A stretch of 64,000 nt of DNA, from NCBI RefSeq assembly GCF_900142735.1, contig NZ_FRBY01000004.1:372001-436000 (forward strand), read 5' to 3'. The stretch is from Flavobacterium saccharophilum (GTDB taxonomy: Bacteria > Bacteroidota > Bacteroidia > Flavobacteriales > Flavobacteriaceae). The position numbers and the translations under genes are program-made. The notes beneath the pieces were generated by a model, which was not told the origin of the DNA, made no database searches, and was given only the letters and a program-made list of their open reading frames with translations. Each line of letters starts with the position of its first letter. Within the stretch, counting starts at the first letter, position 1. Positions 26,657 to 33,814 of the stretch are shown here, one piece after another.

Positions 26657-26668
26657 AAATTGATGTTT

Positions 26669-27043
26669 TTATTCTCTAGGATGCGTTTCAGGAAAATGTT
26701 CTGCCTCAAAATCGTCCATTTCATCAAGATCATCATCTATGTGTTCTTCTTCGTCATCGTCAGGTTTACTATGATCATCGACATCATCCGGAACATATTC
26801 TGTATCTTTTTCTTCATCATTGGTAATTAAACCATCTTCATTAATGATTCTTTCTTCGTTCGGAATATTTTCATTTCGGTTGTAATCATTGGTCTCGTGA
26901 TTAACATCTCCTATAAATTCTCCGTTATAATGCTGTTCATACGGATCTTCCTCTTTTTTATAATTATCGTTATCAATAAGCGTTTCCTGATCTATAAAAT
27001 CTGGATCTGTCTGACCATAATTTTCATTATTATACTTTTCCAT
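26669..27043 (-). CDS. Highly acidic low-complexity protein
   Basis: The 124-residue protein is dominated by Asp, Glu and Asn (YVPDDVDDHSKPDDDEEEH, DDDLDEMDDFEAEH) with no hydrophobic core. It is probably intrinsically disordered. It shares the phrase IINEDGLITNDEE with IVNEEDSITNDQ of the 125-residue protein at 40726-41103, so the two are likely paralogues. It is first in the three-gene leftward operon. Such acidic proteins in flavobacteria may be stress-induced; that is not shown by the sequence. Confidence 0.75.
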   Translation of the reverse strand: MEKYNNENYGQTDPDFIDQETLIDNDNYKKEEDPYEQHYNGEFIGDVNHETNDYNRNENIPNEERIINEDGLITNDEEKDTEYVPDDVDDHSKPDDDEEEHIDDDLDEMDDFEAEHFPETHPRE

Positions 27044-27358
27044 GATGTTTAATTTTTAATTATTTTCTATTGAATTGGAAGCAATCTCCCTAGGCATATA
27101 TTTTTTTAAAGGCTTGTATTTTTACAAATTTAGCTTTAGAATAGTTGGAAAGCGTTACAGAAAATTGAATTGAATTTCTATAATTATCAGTTCATCAAAA
27201 AAATGTATATAAATGAACCTTAAAGTTTAAAACATATAAGTTGGAAGCAGAATCATGTAAGCACAAAATAGACACTCCTTTTATATTTGTTTTTGAGATT
27301 GGATAGAAGACCAAAATCTGTTCTTATAAAATTTATATCATTTAAAAATGTAAATACT

Positions 27359-27838
27359 ATGGCATCTAAAAAAGTAACTGCTTGTTGCAAAGCCCTGATA
27401 GAAAAGAAATGGACAATCACTTTTGTAGAGAGTGCTTCGGCAGGAAAAATGAATTATGAGTTTTCTGCCGTTTTTGATTCCGGAAAAATTTTGATCGGTG
27501 GAATGGTGTGTTACCATACTTCCATGAAAGAAGATTTGCTTCATATTCCGCCAGGAACTATTGAAAAACATACTGCAGAATCAGCCATAGTAACAAAATT
27601 GATGGCACAAAATTTTCATCTTCATGTCAAATCAGATGTTTGTGTTGCCTTAACCGGACTGACAACTCCGGGAGGAAGTGAAAGCGAGACAAAACCTGTC
27701 GGAACTATTTTTGTACATATTGTATTTCCAGAAAAAGAAATAGCTATAAGATTTTTATTCAACGGCACGGCTGAAGAAATCATTGATCAGGCGATTGATG
27801 CCGTGGCAGATTTGATTTTAGAGGAAATAAAGAAGTAA
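27359..27838 (+). CDS. CinA C-terminal domain protein (nicotinamide-nucleotide amidase family)
   Basis: The 159-residue protein covers only the CinA C-terminal domain: FVESASAGKMNYEFSAV (the ESxTGG-type motif), ILIGGMVCYHTSMKEDLL, and VALTGLTTPGGSESETKPVG (TGIAGPGG-type motif). It ends at EEIIDQAIDAVADLILEEI. The N-terminal MocR-like CinA domain is absent, as in E. coli YdeJ-like stand-alone proteins. Several motif residues are altered (ESASAG, GLTTPGG), so deamidase activity is uncertain. The ATG at 27359 is preferred over an upstream TTG because it fits the usual domain start. Confidence 0.88.
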   Translation: MASKKVTACCKALIEKKWTITFVESASAGKMNYEFSAVFDSGKILIGGMVCYHTSMKEDLLHIPPGTIEKHTAESAIVTKLMAQNFHLHVKSDVCVALTGLTTPGGSESETKPVGTIFVHIVFPEKEIAIRFLFNGTAEEIIDQAIDAVADLILEEIKK

Positions 27839-27917
27839 GGATTTCTAAATAAATTCTCTGTCAAAGTATCAGAATTTCTGCTATAATTTTAGAATAGCTT
27901 CTAAATCATTCTGTTGT

Positions 27918-28010
27918 AACTCGTTATTTTATAAAACATCTCCAATCCCTATAAAAGAAAACAGGATTCTTTGATTTAAATTTAATATCAATTTAAATCA
28001 AGAATTCTGT
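27918..28010 (+). promoter_or_regulatory. Copy of the Ku-gene upstream region, ending in a hairpin
   Basis: AACTCGTTATTTTATAAAACAT (27918-27939) matches 34899-34920, just upstream of ku, at all but one position. Similarity continues more loosely through AATTTAAATCAA-type words to about 28003. The right half forms a long imperfect hairpin (27961-27982 with 27990-28010) between the convergent CinA and 188-residue genes. No gene starts after it on this strand. It may be a terminator that shares ancestry with the ku leader, or a relic promoter. Confidence 0.4.
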
Positions 28011-28087
28011 CTCGTCCTGAAAAAAGTTTACATACTTAAACTTCTAACAAAGTATATATATATGAAAGTTTTTTATAATTTATTTAA

Positions 28088-28654
28088 TTAACAACCGTCT
28101 TTGTTGACTTCACGTTTATAAAGTATTCTGCCCTCTTTTTCTACATAGTCGCCCGCTATTATCGGATAAGAATATTTTGGCGCTTGCGAAATGTGATGAC
28201 TTCTTATAATTATTTTGTCGTTAACTTTCAGCTGATGTAATTGCTCAAATTCATATTTAGAACTCAAAATATTAGTGCCAACCCTTTCTGGTCCAAAAGC
28301 AAGAATATAATCGGCACCATTAATATTGACCATCATACCAAAACCTAATTTTGAGTCTGGCGGAAGAGAAAGAGAGGTTATAACAGCTTCCATATTGGTG
28401 TACTCAATAACGGATTTGCTTATTTTACTAACGCTGGCATGCACTTTTTGACCGGCAGGAGACGCTTCCCATTTTTTGACCATTATACCATCAGGTGTCG
28501 CTTCCCATTTTTTTAATGCAGCTTTCCTTTCTGCAGCAGAGAGCGGCTTTGAGATTGATTTTTTAGGAGTTTCATTTTTAATTTCGCGATTAGCAAATAC
28601 TGCACCGCTTACCACAACCAGCGATAAGATCAGCACATAAAGGATTTTTTTCAT
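28088..28654 (-). CDS. Exported protein of unknown function with internal KKWEA repeat
   Basis: The 188-residue protein has a signal peptide (to about VFANR). A short tandem repeat follows (ALKKWEATPDGIMVKKWEASPAGQKV, residues about 46-71), then a beta-rich domain (FGMMVNINGADYILAFG, KVNDKIIIRSHHIS, IIAGDYVEKEGRILYKRE). It ends in Cys. It is divergent from the membrane-bound winged-helix regulator at 28839, with about 180 bp shared between them, so it is the obvious candidate target or partner. The function is not recognised. Confidence 0.7.
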   Translation of the reverse strand: MKKILYVLILSLVVVSGAVFANREIKNETPKKSISKPLSAAERKAALKKWEATPDGIMVKKWEASPAGQKVHASVSKISKSVIEYTNMEAVITSLSLPPDSKLGFGMMVNINGADYILAFGPERVGTNILSSKYEFEQLHQLKVNDKIIIRSHHISQAPKYSYPIIAGDYVEKEGRILYKREVNKDGC

Positions 28655-28757
28655 GTTTTTGATGTTTTAATTAGTAATAAAATTTTATCTCATTTCAGGT
28701 TTATGAAGTAAAATTACTTTACTATTTTGCAGATTGTGATCTTAGAATTGTAAATAA

Positions 28758-28856
28758 AAATGTAAACTTTGTAAATAAAAACTTGACACTATGTTTACTA
28801 ACAGAAAAATGTAAACTTTGCAAATAAAACTTGAAACTATGTTCAATAGCAGAAAT
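28758..28856 (+). repeat. Imperfect ~49-bp tandem duplication covering the regulator start
   Basis: Unit 1 (28758-28806) and unit 2 (28807-28856) share AAATGTAAACTTTG, AAATAAAA, CTTGA, ACTATGTT and AGAAA in the same order. Unit 2 carries the real start codon (ATG 28839). Unit 1 has its own ATG at 28791, in the same frame, that stops after seven codons. The duplication thus created a short upstream reading frame. Confidence 0.75.
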
Positions 28857-29732
28857 CTTCTTTTAGGAAAACGCAAATACGTGTTAGGATTATTACTTCT
28901 CTCACTTATCTGTTTAATCTGTGCTGCTTTTAGCAGTGAGAATAGTGATGACTTTGCCTTTGCCAGAAGAGAAGTTTTACTTCGTAGAATCGGACATGAA
29001 ATACTTCTACAGTCGGGCGATAGTATATCACGAGTGTTGCCTGTGAAAAAAATTGCAGAAAATGAATACCTGATTCGTTTTGAGAGTGATTTTACTTTTC
29101 AGCCGGATAGCTTAATGAATACGACTAGTCGCTTTTTAGACGAAGCTCCGTTTGCGGGTAATTATATTGTTAATGTTTTGAACTGTAGTGATTCAAGTGT
29201 AGCCTATGGATATGCTATATCCAAAAACAAGAAAGATAATATTGTCGCCTGCTCAGGAAGAAAGCAGCCCAAAGCCTGTTATACGATTAGTATTAAGTTT
29301 AAACCAACAGGCCTAAATATAGTTAAGAATGGATATCTTCTCGGCAGCCTGTCCTTTTTAGGATTTTTAGGATTTATTCTTTTGAGACCTTCTAAGGCGA
29401 AAAAATCGTTATCTAAAAATGGACATAGCGATATGATCACTATCGGTTCGGGGCTGTTTGATACGATAAACAAGAAACTAATTGTAAACGAAAGGTCAAT
29501 AGATCTAACCGGAACAGAAGCCCGTTTACTACTCATTTTTGCCTTGTCTCCAAACGAGATTATAGAGAAAAACCGAATTCAAAAAGAGATATGGGAAGAT
29601 GTAGGTGTTATTGTGGGACGTAGTCTGGATATGTTCATATCAAAACTTAGAAAAAAACTGGAATTTGATCCCAATATAAAAATTGTTGTGGTACGCGGAA
29701 AAGGGTATAAGCTTGAAATTAGCACGCTATAA
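28839..29732 (+). CDS. Membrane-bound winged-helix transcriptional regulator
   Basis: The protein (297 residues from ATG 28839; a TTG 21 bp upstream is less likely) has an N-terminal transmembrane helix (KYVLGLLLLSLICLICAAF). A predicted periplasmic domain of about 130 residues follows, with three Cys (NCSDSS, ACSGRK, KACYT), then a second transmembrane helix (LLGSLSFLGFLGFILL) and a C-terminal OmpR-type winged helix (TGTEARLLLIFALSPNEIIEKN, RSLDMFISKLRKKL, VVRGKGYKLE). There is no receiver domain, so it should sense the envelope directly, as a one-component regulator with the DNA-binding domain at the C-terminus. The likely target is the divergent exported protein. Confidence 0.88.
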   Translation: MFNSRNLLLGKRKYVLGLLLLSLICLICAAFSSENSDDFAFARREVLLRRIGHEILLQSGDSISRVLPVKKIAENEYLIRFESDFTFQPDSLMNTTSRFLDEAPFAGNYIVNVLNCSDSSVAYGYAISKNKKDNIVACSGRKQPKACYTISIKFKPTGLNIVKNGYLLGSLSFLGFLGFILLRPSKAKKSLSKNGHSDMITIGSGLFDTINKKLIVNERSIDLTGTEARLLLIFALSPNEIIEKNRIQKEIWEDVGVIVGRSLDMFISKLRKKLEFDPNIKIVVVRGKGYKLEISTL

Positions 29733-29811
29733 AATACAAGGGAGATTTATTTGCTGTAGTACGTGATTAGGCTAATATAAAAGTTGGGTTTGATTCTTGA
29801 GTGTGAAGTAC

Positions 29812-29832
29812 AATGAGTGCTAACGTTATAGT
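29812..29832. repeat. Cassette boundary, partial arm (site A)
   Basis: The words GTGCTAACGTTATAG and the nearby GTTGGGTTTG (29783-29792) resemble single arms of the imperfect palindromes at 31751-31882 and 33663-33786. It lies just downstream of the ParE stop on the minus strand. A full hairpin is not evident. Confidence 0.35.
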
Positions 29833-29850
29833 AGTTTTATGTGAGGATCT

Positions 29851-30144
29851 TTAGAGTTTGCTTTTTAAATCCATCATTCCATGAAGAATTCTTGCGATTT
29901 CTATTTCATTCTTTGATATAATTGAGTAGAAGATAATATGTTCACCTGATTTAAAACCTAATATTCCTTTTGTTACTATATCATAGTTTCGACCAAGTTC
30001 TGGATTATTTGCTAAATCATGACATGATGCCAAAAGTAAATCATAATACTTTTCGGCTTGCATTTCAGACCAAGTTTCGATTGTATAATCCCAAATTTTA
30101 GTTAAGTCATCAACAGCTTTATTTGTTAAATAATATTTAGCCAT
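29851..30144 (-). CDS. RelE/ParE-family toxin
   Basis: The 97-residue protein matches ParE: YYLTNKAVDDLTKIWDYTIETW at the N-terminus, AEKYYDLLLASCHDLANNPELGR, then YDIVTKGILGFKSGEHIIFYSI with the conserved Arg/Lys-and-His region, ending IARILHGMMDLKS. ParE toxins of this type inhibit gyrase, though ribosome-acting relatives exist. It overlaps the ParD-like antitoxin by 8 bp and is translated after it. It is the leftmost gene of the cassette-like array. Confidence 0.95.
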   Translation of the reverse strand: MAKYYLTNKAVDDLTKIWDYTIETWSEMQAEKYYDLLLASCHDLANNPELGRNYDIVTKGILGFKSGEHIIFYSIISKNEIEIARILHGMMDLKSKL

Positions 30145-30388
30145 TTGATTTTTTTCTCGCTTTTAAAATGTCAAGATGTTTTTTAGCATCAAAATCGACT
30201 GCACGTCCACTTTCAATTCCATCATTGATCGCTTTTCTTAGAGCTACAATTTTATTTTCCTCCTCTTCTAAAAGTCGAAGACCGGCTCTTATAACTTCAC
30301 TTGCGTTATTGAATCTTCCATCATTTACACTATGTTCGATAAAACTTTCGAAATGATTACCAAGTGATATAGAAGTATTTCGTCCCAT
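30137..30388 (-). CDS. ParD-like (CC2985-family) antitoxin
   Basis: The 83-residue protein has a ribbon-helix-helix N-terminus (TSISLGNHFESFIEHSV, then GRFNNASEVIRAGLRLLEEEE) and a charged C-terminal tail that would wrap the toxin. It precedes ParE with an 8-bp overlap. A 9-bp inverted repeat 14 bp upstream of its start is a likely autoregulatory operator. Confidence 0.95.
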   Translation of the reverse strand: MGRNTSISLGNHFESFIEHSVNDGRFNNASEVIRAGLRLLEEEENKIVALRKAINDGIESGRAVDFDAKKHLDILKARKKSNG

Positions 30389-30401
30389 AATTTTTTTAGC
30401 T

Positions 30402-30424
30402 AAGTTACCAAAAAATGGTAACTT
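30402..30424 (-). promoter_or_regulatory. Putative ParD operator
   Basis: Perfect 9-bp inverted repeats, AAGTTACCA (30402-30410) and TGGTAACTT (30416-30424), have a 5-nt A spacer. They sit immediately upstream of the ParD start at 30388. Ribbon-helix-helix antitoxins usually bind such palindromes with the toxin as corepressor. Confidence 0.65.
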
Positions 30425-30454
30425 TTCATATTATTAAAGATTTTTTTGTGATTC

Positions 30455-30643
30455 TCACATAACGTTCTGGCGCTTGTCGAGTTTGGGAAATAAATAGGCG
30501 ATATTTTTCTGTTCAGAAGTTAGTTTTCTCGCAATCTCTTTCCATAAATCTGAAATTGGATTTTTAATAACAAGTTGAGATAATATTTCAATTTCCTTGT
30601 CATTTAAGTTTTTAGGAAATTCGTCTGGATTAAACACGTTCAT
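30455..30643 (-). CDS. 62-residue ORF whose C-terminus is encoded in a cassette repeat
   Basis: The product begins [21 protein letters not shown] and ends in KLDKRQNVM. The last ~20 codons lie within a repeat arm (30456-30515) that is closely similar to non-coding sequence at 31751-31815. It is not a recognised family. It could be a real small cassette protein that has taken its end from the repeat, or a chance frame. Confidence 0.45.
30456..30515. repeat. Cassette boundary arm (site B)
   Basis: CACATAACGTTCTGGCGCTT and the following GTCGAGTTTGGGAAATAAA, GATATTTTTCTGTT parallel site D (31751-31815) word for word with a few changes. It is the left arm only; the matching right arm may be at site C, 160 bp further on. 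Confidence 0.65.
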
Positions 30644-30675
30644 AGATAATTAATTTAAACTCTTCGTTTTCTCAA

Positions 30676-30697
30676 TATAACGGGTGTTAGCGATTGG
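30676..30697. repeat. Cassette boundary arm (site C)
   Basis: TATAACGGGTGTTAGCGATTGG lies between the 62-residue ORF and the APH-like gene. Its TAACGG/GTTAGC words resemble the right arm of site D (CAACGGCCGTTATGTG). Confidence 0.4.
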
Positions 30698-30713
30698 TTT
30701 GTTATTTGAATCG

Positions 30714-31706
30714 TTATTCTATTTCAATTTTATTGTAAGCAATCCACCGTTTCAAATTTCCAACCATTCTTTTTAAATGGTCTTCATTTAAAAAAATATT
30801 CGTCCAATATTCAAATCTGTCGCACTGAATACTTATGTAATATACCATAATTGCTAAACAAGCAAAAGGCAAAAACTTTTTTTCTTCATTACTAATTTCT
30901 GTTACAGTTTCGTAGCCTTTTAAGAAACTATCTGCTTTTTCTTGATATTCTGCTTCGTTTAAATTTGTGGCAAGTAATTGAAATAGAAAATAAGAAACAT
31001 CAAAACATAAATAACCATTGCCACAAAAGTCAAAGTCAAAAAAAGTTATTTCTTTTTCATCGTCAATGTGCAAATTGTCAAACCAAACATCAAGATGAAC
31101 ACTTCCATATCTCATTTCCTTTTCGTCAATACTGTCCATTTTCAAAGCTAAAAAAGCAGACAATTTTTCTAAAAAATCAATTTCATCGTTGGTTTTCTTA
31201 AAGAATTTTTTAGTTCTTAAAATAGAGTGGGTAAGCAAGTTTTGAGTATTGTAAGATATTCTCTTTAGTTCAAAATTTTCTGCCGATTGATGAACTTTTG
31301 CTAGTGCTTGTCCAATTAAAAAACTTGTTTGGTGTGAAAATTTTGCTGTCTTTACACCTTTAGCATATGAAAATAGAACGCCAAATCTTTTCCCTTCCGG
31401 TGCTTCAATTTCTTGTATGTATTCGTTCGATTTGTCTGCTATTGGATAAGCAACTTGTCGGTTGGTTTCTTTTAAATGAAGCAAAAGTCTTAATTCCTCT
31501 TCAATTTCTAATTTTGTCCGCCAATTAAAAGTATAAACCCTAAAAACGTAATTCTTTTCGTCATCATAAACTATGTATAAATGGTTCATTGCAAGTCGAA
31601 ATATGCTACATTCGGTTTTGTCGCTTAACTCGTAGTTTTGCCTAATAACTTTGCCAAGTTCGTTTGGTGAAAGCGTACTGTTTATTGTTGGGAATTTCTC
31701 TAGCAT
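30714..31706 (-). CDS. Aminoglycoside-phosphotransferase-fold kinase
   Basis: The 330-residue protein has an APH/RdoA-type kinase fold: an N-lobe with NHLYIVYDDEKNYVFRVY (nucleotide-binding Lys/Arg strand), a catalytic loop GSVHLDVWFDNLH (HxDxxxxN) and the metal motif ITFFDFDFCG (DFD). Such enzymes phosphorylate small molecules such as homoserine, choline or aminoglycosides, or proteins as in SrkA; the substrate is not predictable here. It is flanked by cassette-type repeats (sites C and D) and is probably an independent cassette with its own promoter. Confidence 0.88.
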   Translation of the reverse strand: MLEKFPTINSTLSPNELGKVIRQNYELSDKTECSIFRLAMNHLYIVYDDEKNYVFRVYTFNWRTKLEIEEELRLLLHLKETNRQVAYPIADKSNEYIQEIEAPEGKRFGVLFSYAKGVKTAKFSHQTSFLIGQALAKVHQSAENFELKRISYNTQNLLTHSILRTKKFFKKTNDEIDFLEKLSAFLALKMDSIDEKEMRYGSVHLDVWFDNLHIDDEKEITFFDFDFCGNGYLCFDVSYFLFQLLATNLNEAEYQEKADSFLKGYETVTEISNEEKKFLPFACLAIMVYYISIQCDRFEYWTNIFLNEDHLKRMVGNLKRWIAYNKIEIE

Positions 31707-31750
31707 TAATTCTTCGATTGTCTTTGGTTACGGTCGTTTTTACAATGATG

Positions 31751-31882
31751 GTTAATGTTTCTGGAGCTTGGCGAGGTTTGGAATAAAGATGCGAGATTTT
31801 TCTGTTAAACACAAATTTTTCAAATACAAAACCATTTTTAAATTCAGACTAAAACTCCAATCTCACCAACGGCCGTTATGTG
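31751..31882. repeat. Cassette boundary, imperfect palindrome (site D)
   Basis: Left arm words TTAATGTTTCTGGAGCTTGG and CGAGGTTTGG (31752-31780) pair imperfectly with right arm words AAACTCCAATCTCACCAACG and CCGTTATGTG (31853-31882). About 70 bp of spacer lies between. The stop codon of the DUF4238 gene lies inside the right arm (31876-31878). Confidence 0.65.
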
Positions 31883-32751
31883 ACGCTTTGTCTTAGTTTT
31901 TTGAAAATAATTTGTTTTAGTTCTGTTAGGGAAATATTGTATTTTTCAAAATTATCGTCCAACATTCTAAGATATTCCTCATGAGTGCAACTTACATATC
32001 TTACAGCTTGCTTATATATCACAATGTCGATCAACATCCATAAATAGGGATCCATTTGACCGATTTCAGTTTTCACAAATAATCTTTTACCTGATAATGG
32101 AAATATATAATCATCTTCATAAACATTTGGAAACTCATCTTTTTCAAAAATGATTGGGTTGTCAGAGCAAATAAAAGGCAAATCTTCGTGTTTCGGAATA
32201 ATTGTATAAGGAGTTCTGCAATGAAGTCCTCGTACACTATCAAATAAAGAAGTCAGAAATCTATAACCTTTTATAAATTCGGGGTCGTTTTTCAATTCTT
32301 CTGATGCAATTTGATTTACTGAATCATCAGCATTGTGAACATTGAAACCTAATTGATTAGCGGGTGTACTTTGGATAATTATCTCCAATTCTTTTTTATT
32401 CTTTGGTAATCGCCAATACATAAGACTTGCAAAAGTGTTGAGCATTGGCATATCATCTTCATTTACATCAAACTTTGTGTCGCTTTCTGCTAGATCAATT
32501 TTTTTAATAATCTTAGATATTTTATCTTCTAAATCAGAATACGACTTTTCGATGAAATCACTATTGCCATGAGGTTTAAAAACTGTATTGGCATTTTTTT
32601 CATAGAAATATGAACCCGGAGAAAATTCTTTTCCTTTTTGAACAAAATATTTTTTTTGAACATTATAGATTTTAAATTTTCCAGATTGCTTTGTGAATCC
32701 TTTCAAATAAAAAACAGGAAGGTAATGATGTTTCGAGGAAATATTGTTCAT
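31876..32751 (-). CDS. DUF4238 protein
   Basis: The 291-residue protein begins with the DUF4238 signature SSKHHYLPVFYLKGFT and contains FASLMYWRLPKNKKEL, then a central FICSDNPIIFEKDEFP and a C-terminal FPLSGKRLFVK, all features of the family. DUF4238 genes are common in variable islands and beside restriction and defence genes, but have no known reaction. The stop codon falls inside palindrome D, as often seen when a cassette ORF runs into its recombination site. Confidence 0.85.
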   Translation of the reverse strand: MNNISSKHHYLPVFYLKGFTKQSGKFKIYNVQKKYFVQKGKEFSPGSYFYEKNANTVFKPHGNSDFIEKSYSDLEDKISKIIKKIDLAESDTKFDVNEDDMPMLNTFASLMYWRLPKNKKELEIIIQSTPANQLGFNVHNADDSVNQIASEELKNDPEFIKGYRFLTSLFDSVRGLHCRTPYTIIPKHEDLPFICSDNPIIFEKDEFPNVYEDDYIFPLSGKRLFVKTEIGQMDPYLWMLIDIVIYKQAVRYVSCTHEEYLRMLDDNFEKYNISLTELKQIIFKKLRQSVT

Positions 32752-32769
32752 TAGAAGGATTTAAAAATG

Positions 32770-32903
32770 TCAGATAACGTTCTGGTACAACAGCGGGTTT
32801 GGTACTAAATTAATCTCATTCTTCGGATTTGCCTAACCTTTCACATACTAACCAATTTTTCCATTAAGCCAAATCCCCACATTGCTTGTAGCGTATGTTG
32901 ACC
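32770..32903. repeat. Cassette boundary, imperfect palindrome (site E)
   Basis: Left arm CAGATAACGTTCTGGTACAA and CAGCGGGTTTGGT (32771-32803) pairs imperfectly with right arm GCCAAATCCCCACATTGCTT and GTAGCGTATGTTGACC (32869-32903). The arm order, spacing and AACGTTCTGG word are the same as in sites B, D and F. Confidence 0.65.
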
Positions 32904-32911
32904 GATTTTTT

Positions 32912-33634
32912 TTATAGTTCGATAAAATCATTTGGAATACAGGCATTAGCAAACAGTTTCCCAAATTCCATTAATCTTCTTTCACTATTTATAAATACTC
33001 CTGTTTGTCTTTTTGTTACTTCGTCATAAATCACTTTTTGTTCACCAACTTGCCAAGTTCCAGCGAGATTTAAACTATTTAAATGATTCATATTCATCCA
33101 AATATTTTGAGGAAAGTCAAGTTTTTCCATGGGGAATTCTTCATAAAGAGTTTCCTTATTTATAAAATGATTTTTCTCTTCATTATAATCCGACTTTTGC
33201 TTTATTTTATAATTTTTCTGTTTAAGATAAAACAAGATTACCGCTTCATCTCTACTTAATTGTTTGATTATACTTGGAAACGCTGGATGAGCCAAATCTT
33301 GTTTAGATTTGTCAATAGATATAGCTAAAAGATTTATAAATAATTCACTTAGTAAAGTATTTTCATATGTCAAACTTAAACCTTCTAATGTCGGAATCAC
33401 AATTTGCGGATGACCTTCGATTAAGTTTTCTTTATCAACTCTTTCTGAAACTTTTTCCAAGTATCTTTCCCATCTGTCGTGCTGTTTTGCTAAGTATTCA
33501 AATGGGGCAAGTAAAAAGCGAGAAGTTTTCGCAACACTCTCAAGAGATTTACCGATTTGTTTCATTGCAGGACTTAGAGTGTCCTCATACACTTTGTCAA
33601 CAGGAATTAAACTCTTTATTTCATCTTGTATCAT
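32912..33634 (-). CDS. DUF4393 (Abi-alpha) protein
   Basis: The 240-residue protein matches DUF4393, also called Abi-alpha: YEDTLSPAMKQIGKSLESVAKTSRF at the N-terminus, LLAPFEYLAKQHDRWERYLEKV, PTLEGLSLTYENTLLSELFINLLA, and PAFPSIIKQLSRDEAVIL. The family is linked to abortive-infection phenotypes and phage-exclusion neighbourhoods; the mechanism is not established. It lies between palindromes E and F as a single-gene unit. Confidence 0.85.
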   Translation of the reverse strand: MIQDEIKSLIPVDKVYEDTLSPAMKQIGKSLESVAKTSRFLLAPFEYLAKQHDRWERYLEKVSERVDKENLIEGHPQIVIPTLEGLSLTYENTLLSELFINLLAISIDKSKQDLAHPAFPSIIKQLSRDEAVILFYLKQKNYKIKQKSDYNEEKNHFINKETLYEEFPMEKLDFPQNIWMNMNHLNSLNLAGTWQVGEQKVIYDEVTKRQTGVFINSERRLMEFGKLFANACIPNDFIEL

Positions 33635-33662
33635 AATTTTCTTTTTTTTTGGTCAAAATATC

Positions 33663-33786
33663 TGCCAACGTTCTCGCGCTTGCGGCTGTTGCGGACTTAG
33701 AAGACGAGTATTTTTGGGTAAACGAAAATACGAATTAAAACGGTAATTCCACTAAATTCCGCAATAGCCACAAACGTGTGTTGGCA
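33663..33786. repeat. Cassette boundary, best-formed imperfect palindrome (site F)
   Basis: A 124-bp element is bounded by perfect 7-bp inverted ends, TGCCAAC (33663-33669) and GTTGGCA (33780-33786). The arms continue with GTTCTCGCGCTTGCGGCTGT / TGCGGACTT on the left and AAATTCCGCAATAGCCACAA on the right, pairing with several unpaired bases. A spacer of about 50 bp separates the arms. It lies between the DUF4393 and HNH genes. Confidence 0.75.
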
Positions 33787-33814
33787 GTAGTTTTTAGTTC
33801 AGATACTAATTATT

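Noticed and set aside
27287..27358. TTG start extending the CinA protein by 24 codons
   Set aside because: The extension shows no family similarity; the ATG at 27359 matches the domain start.
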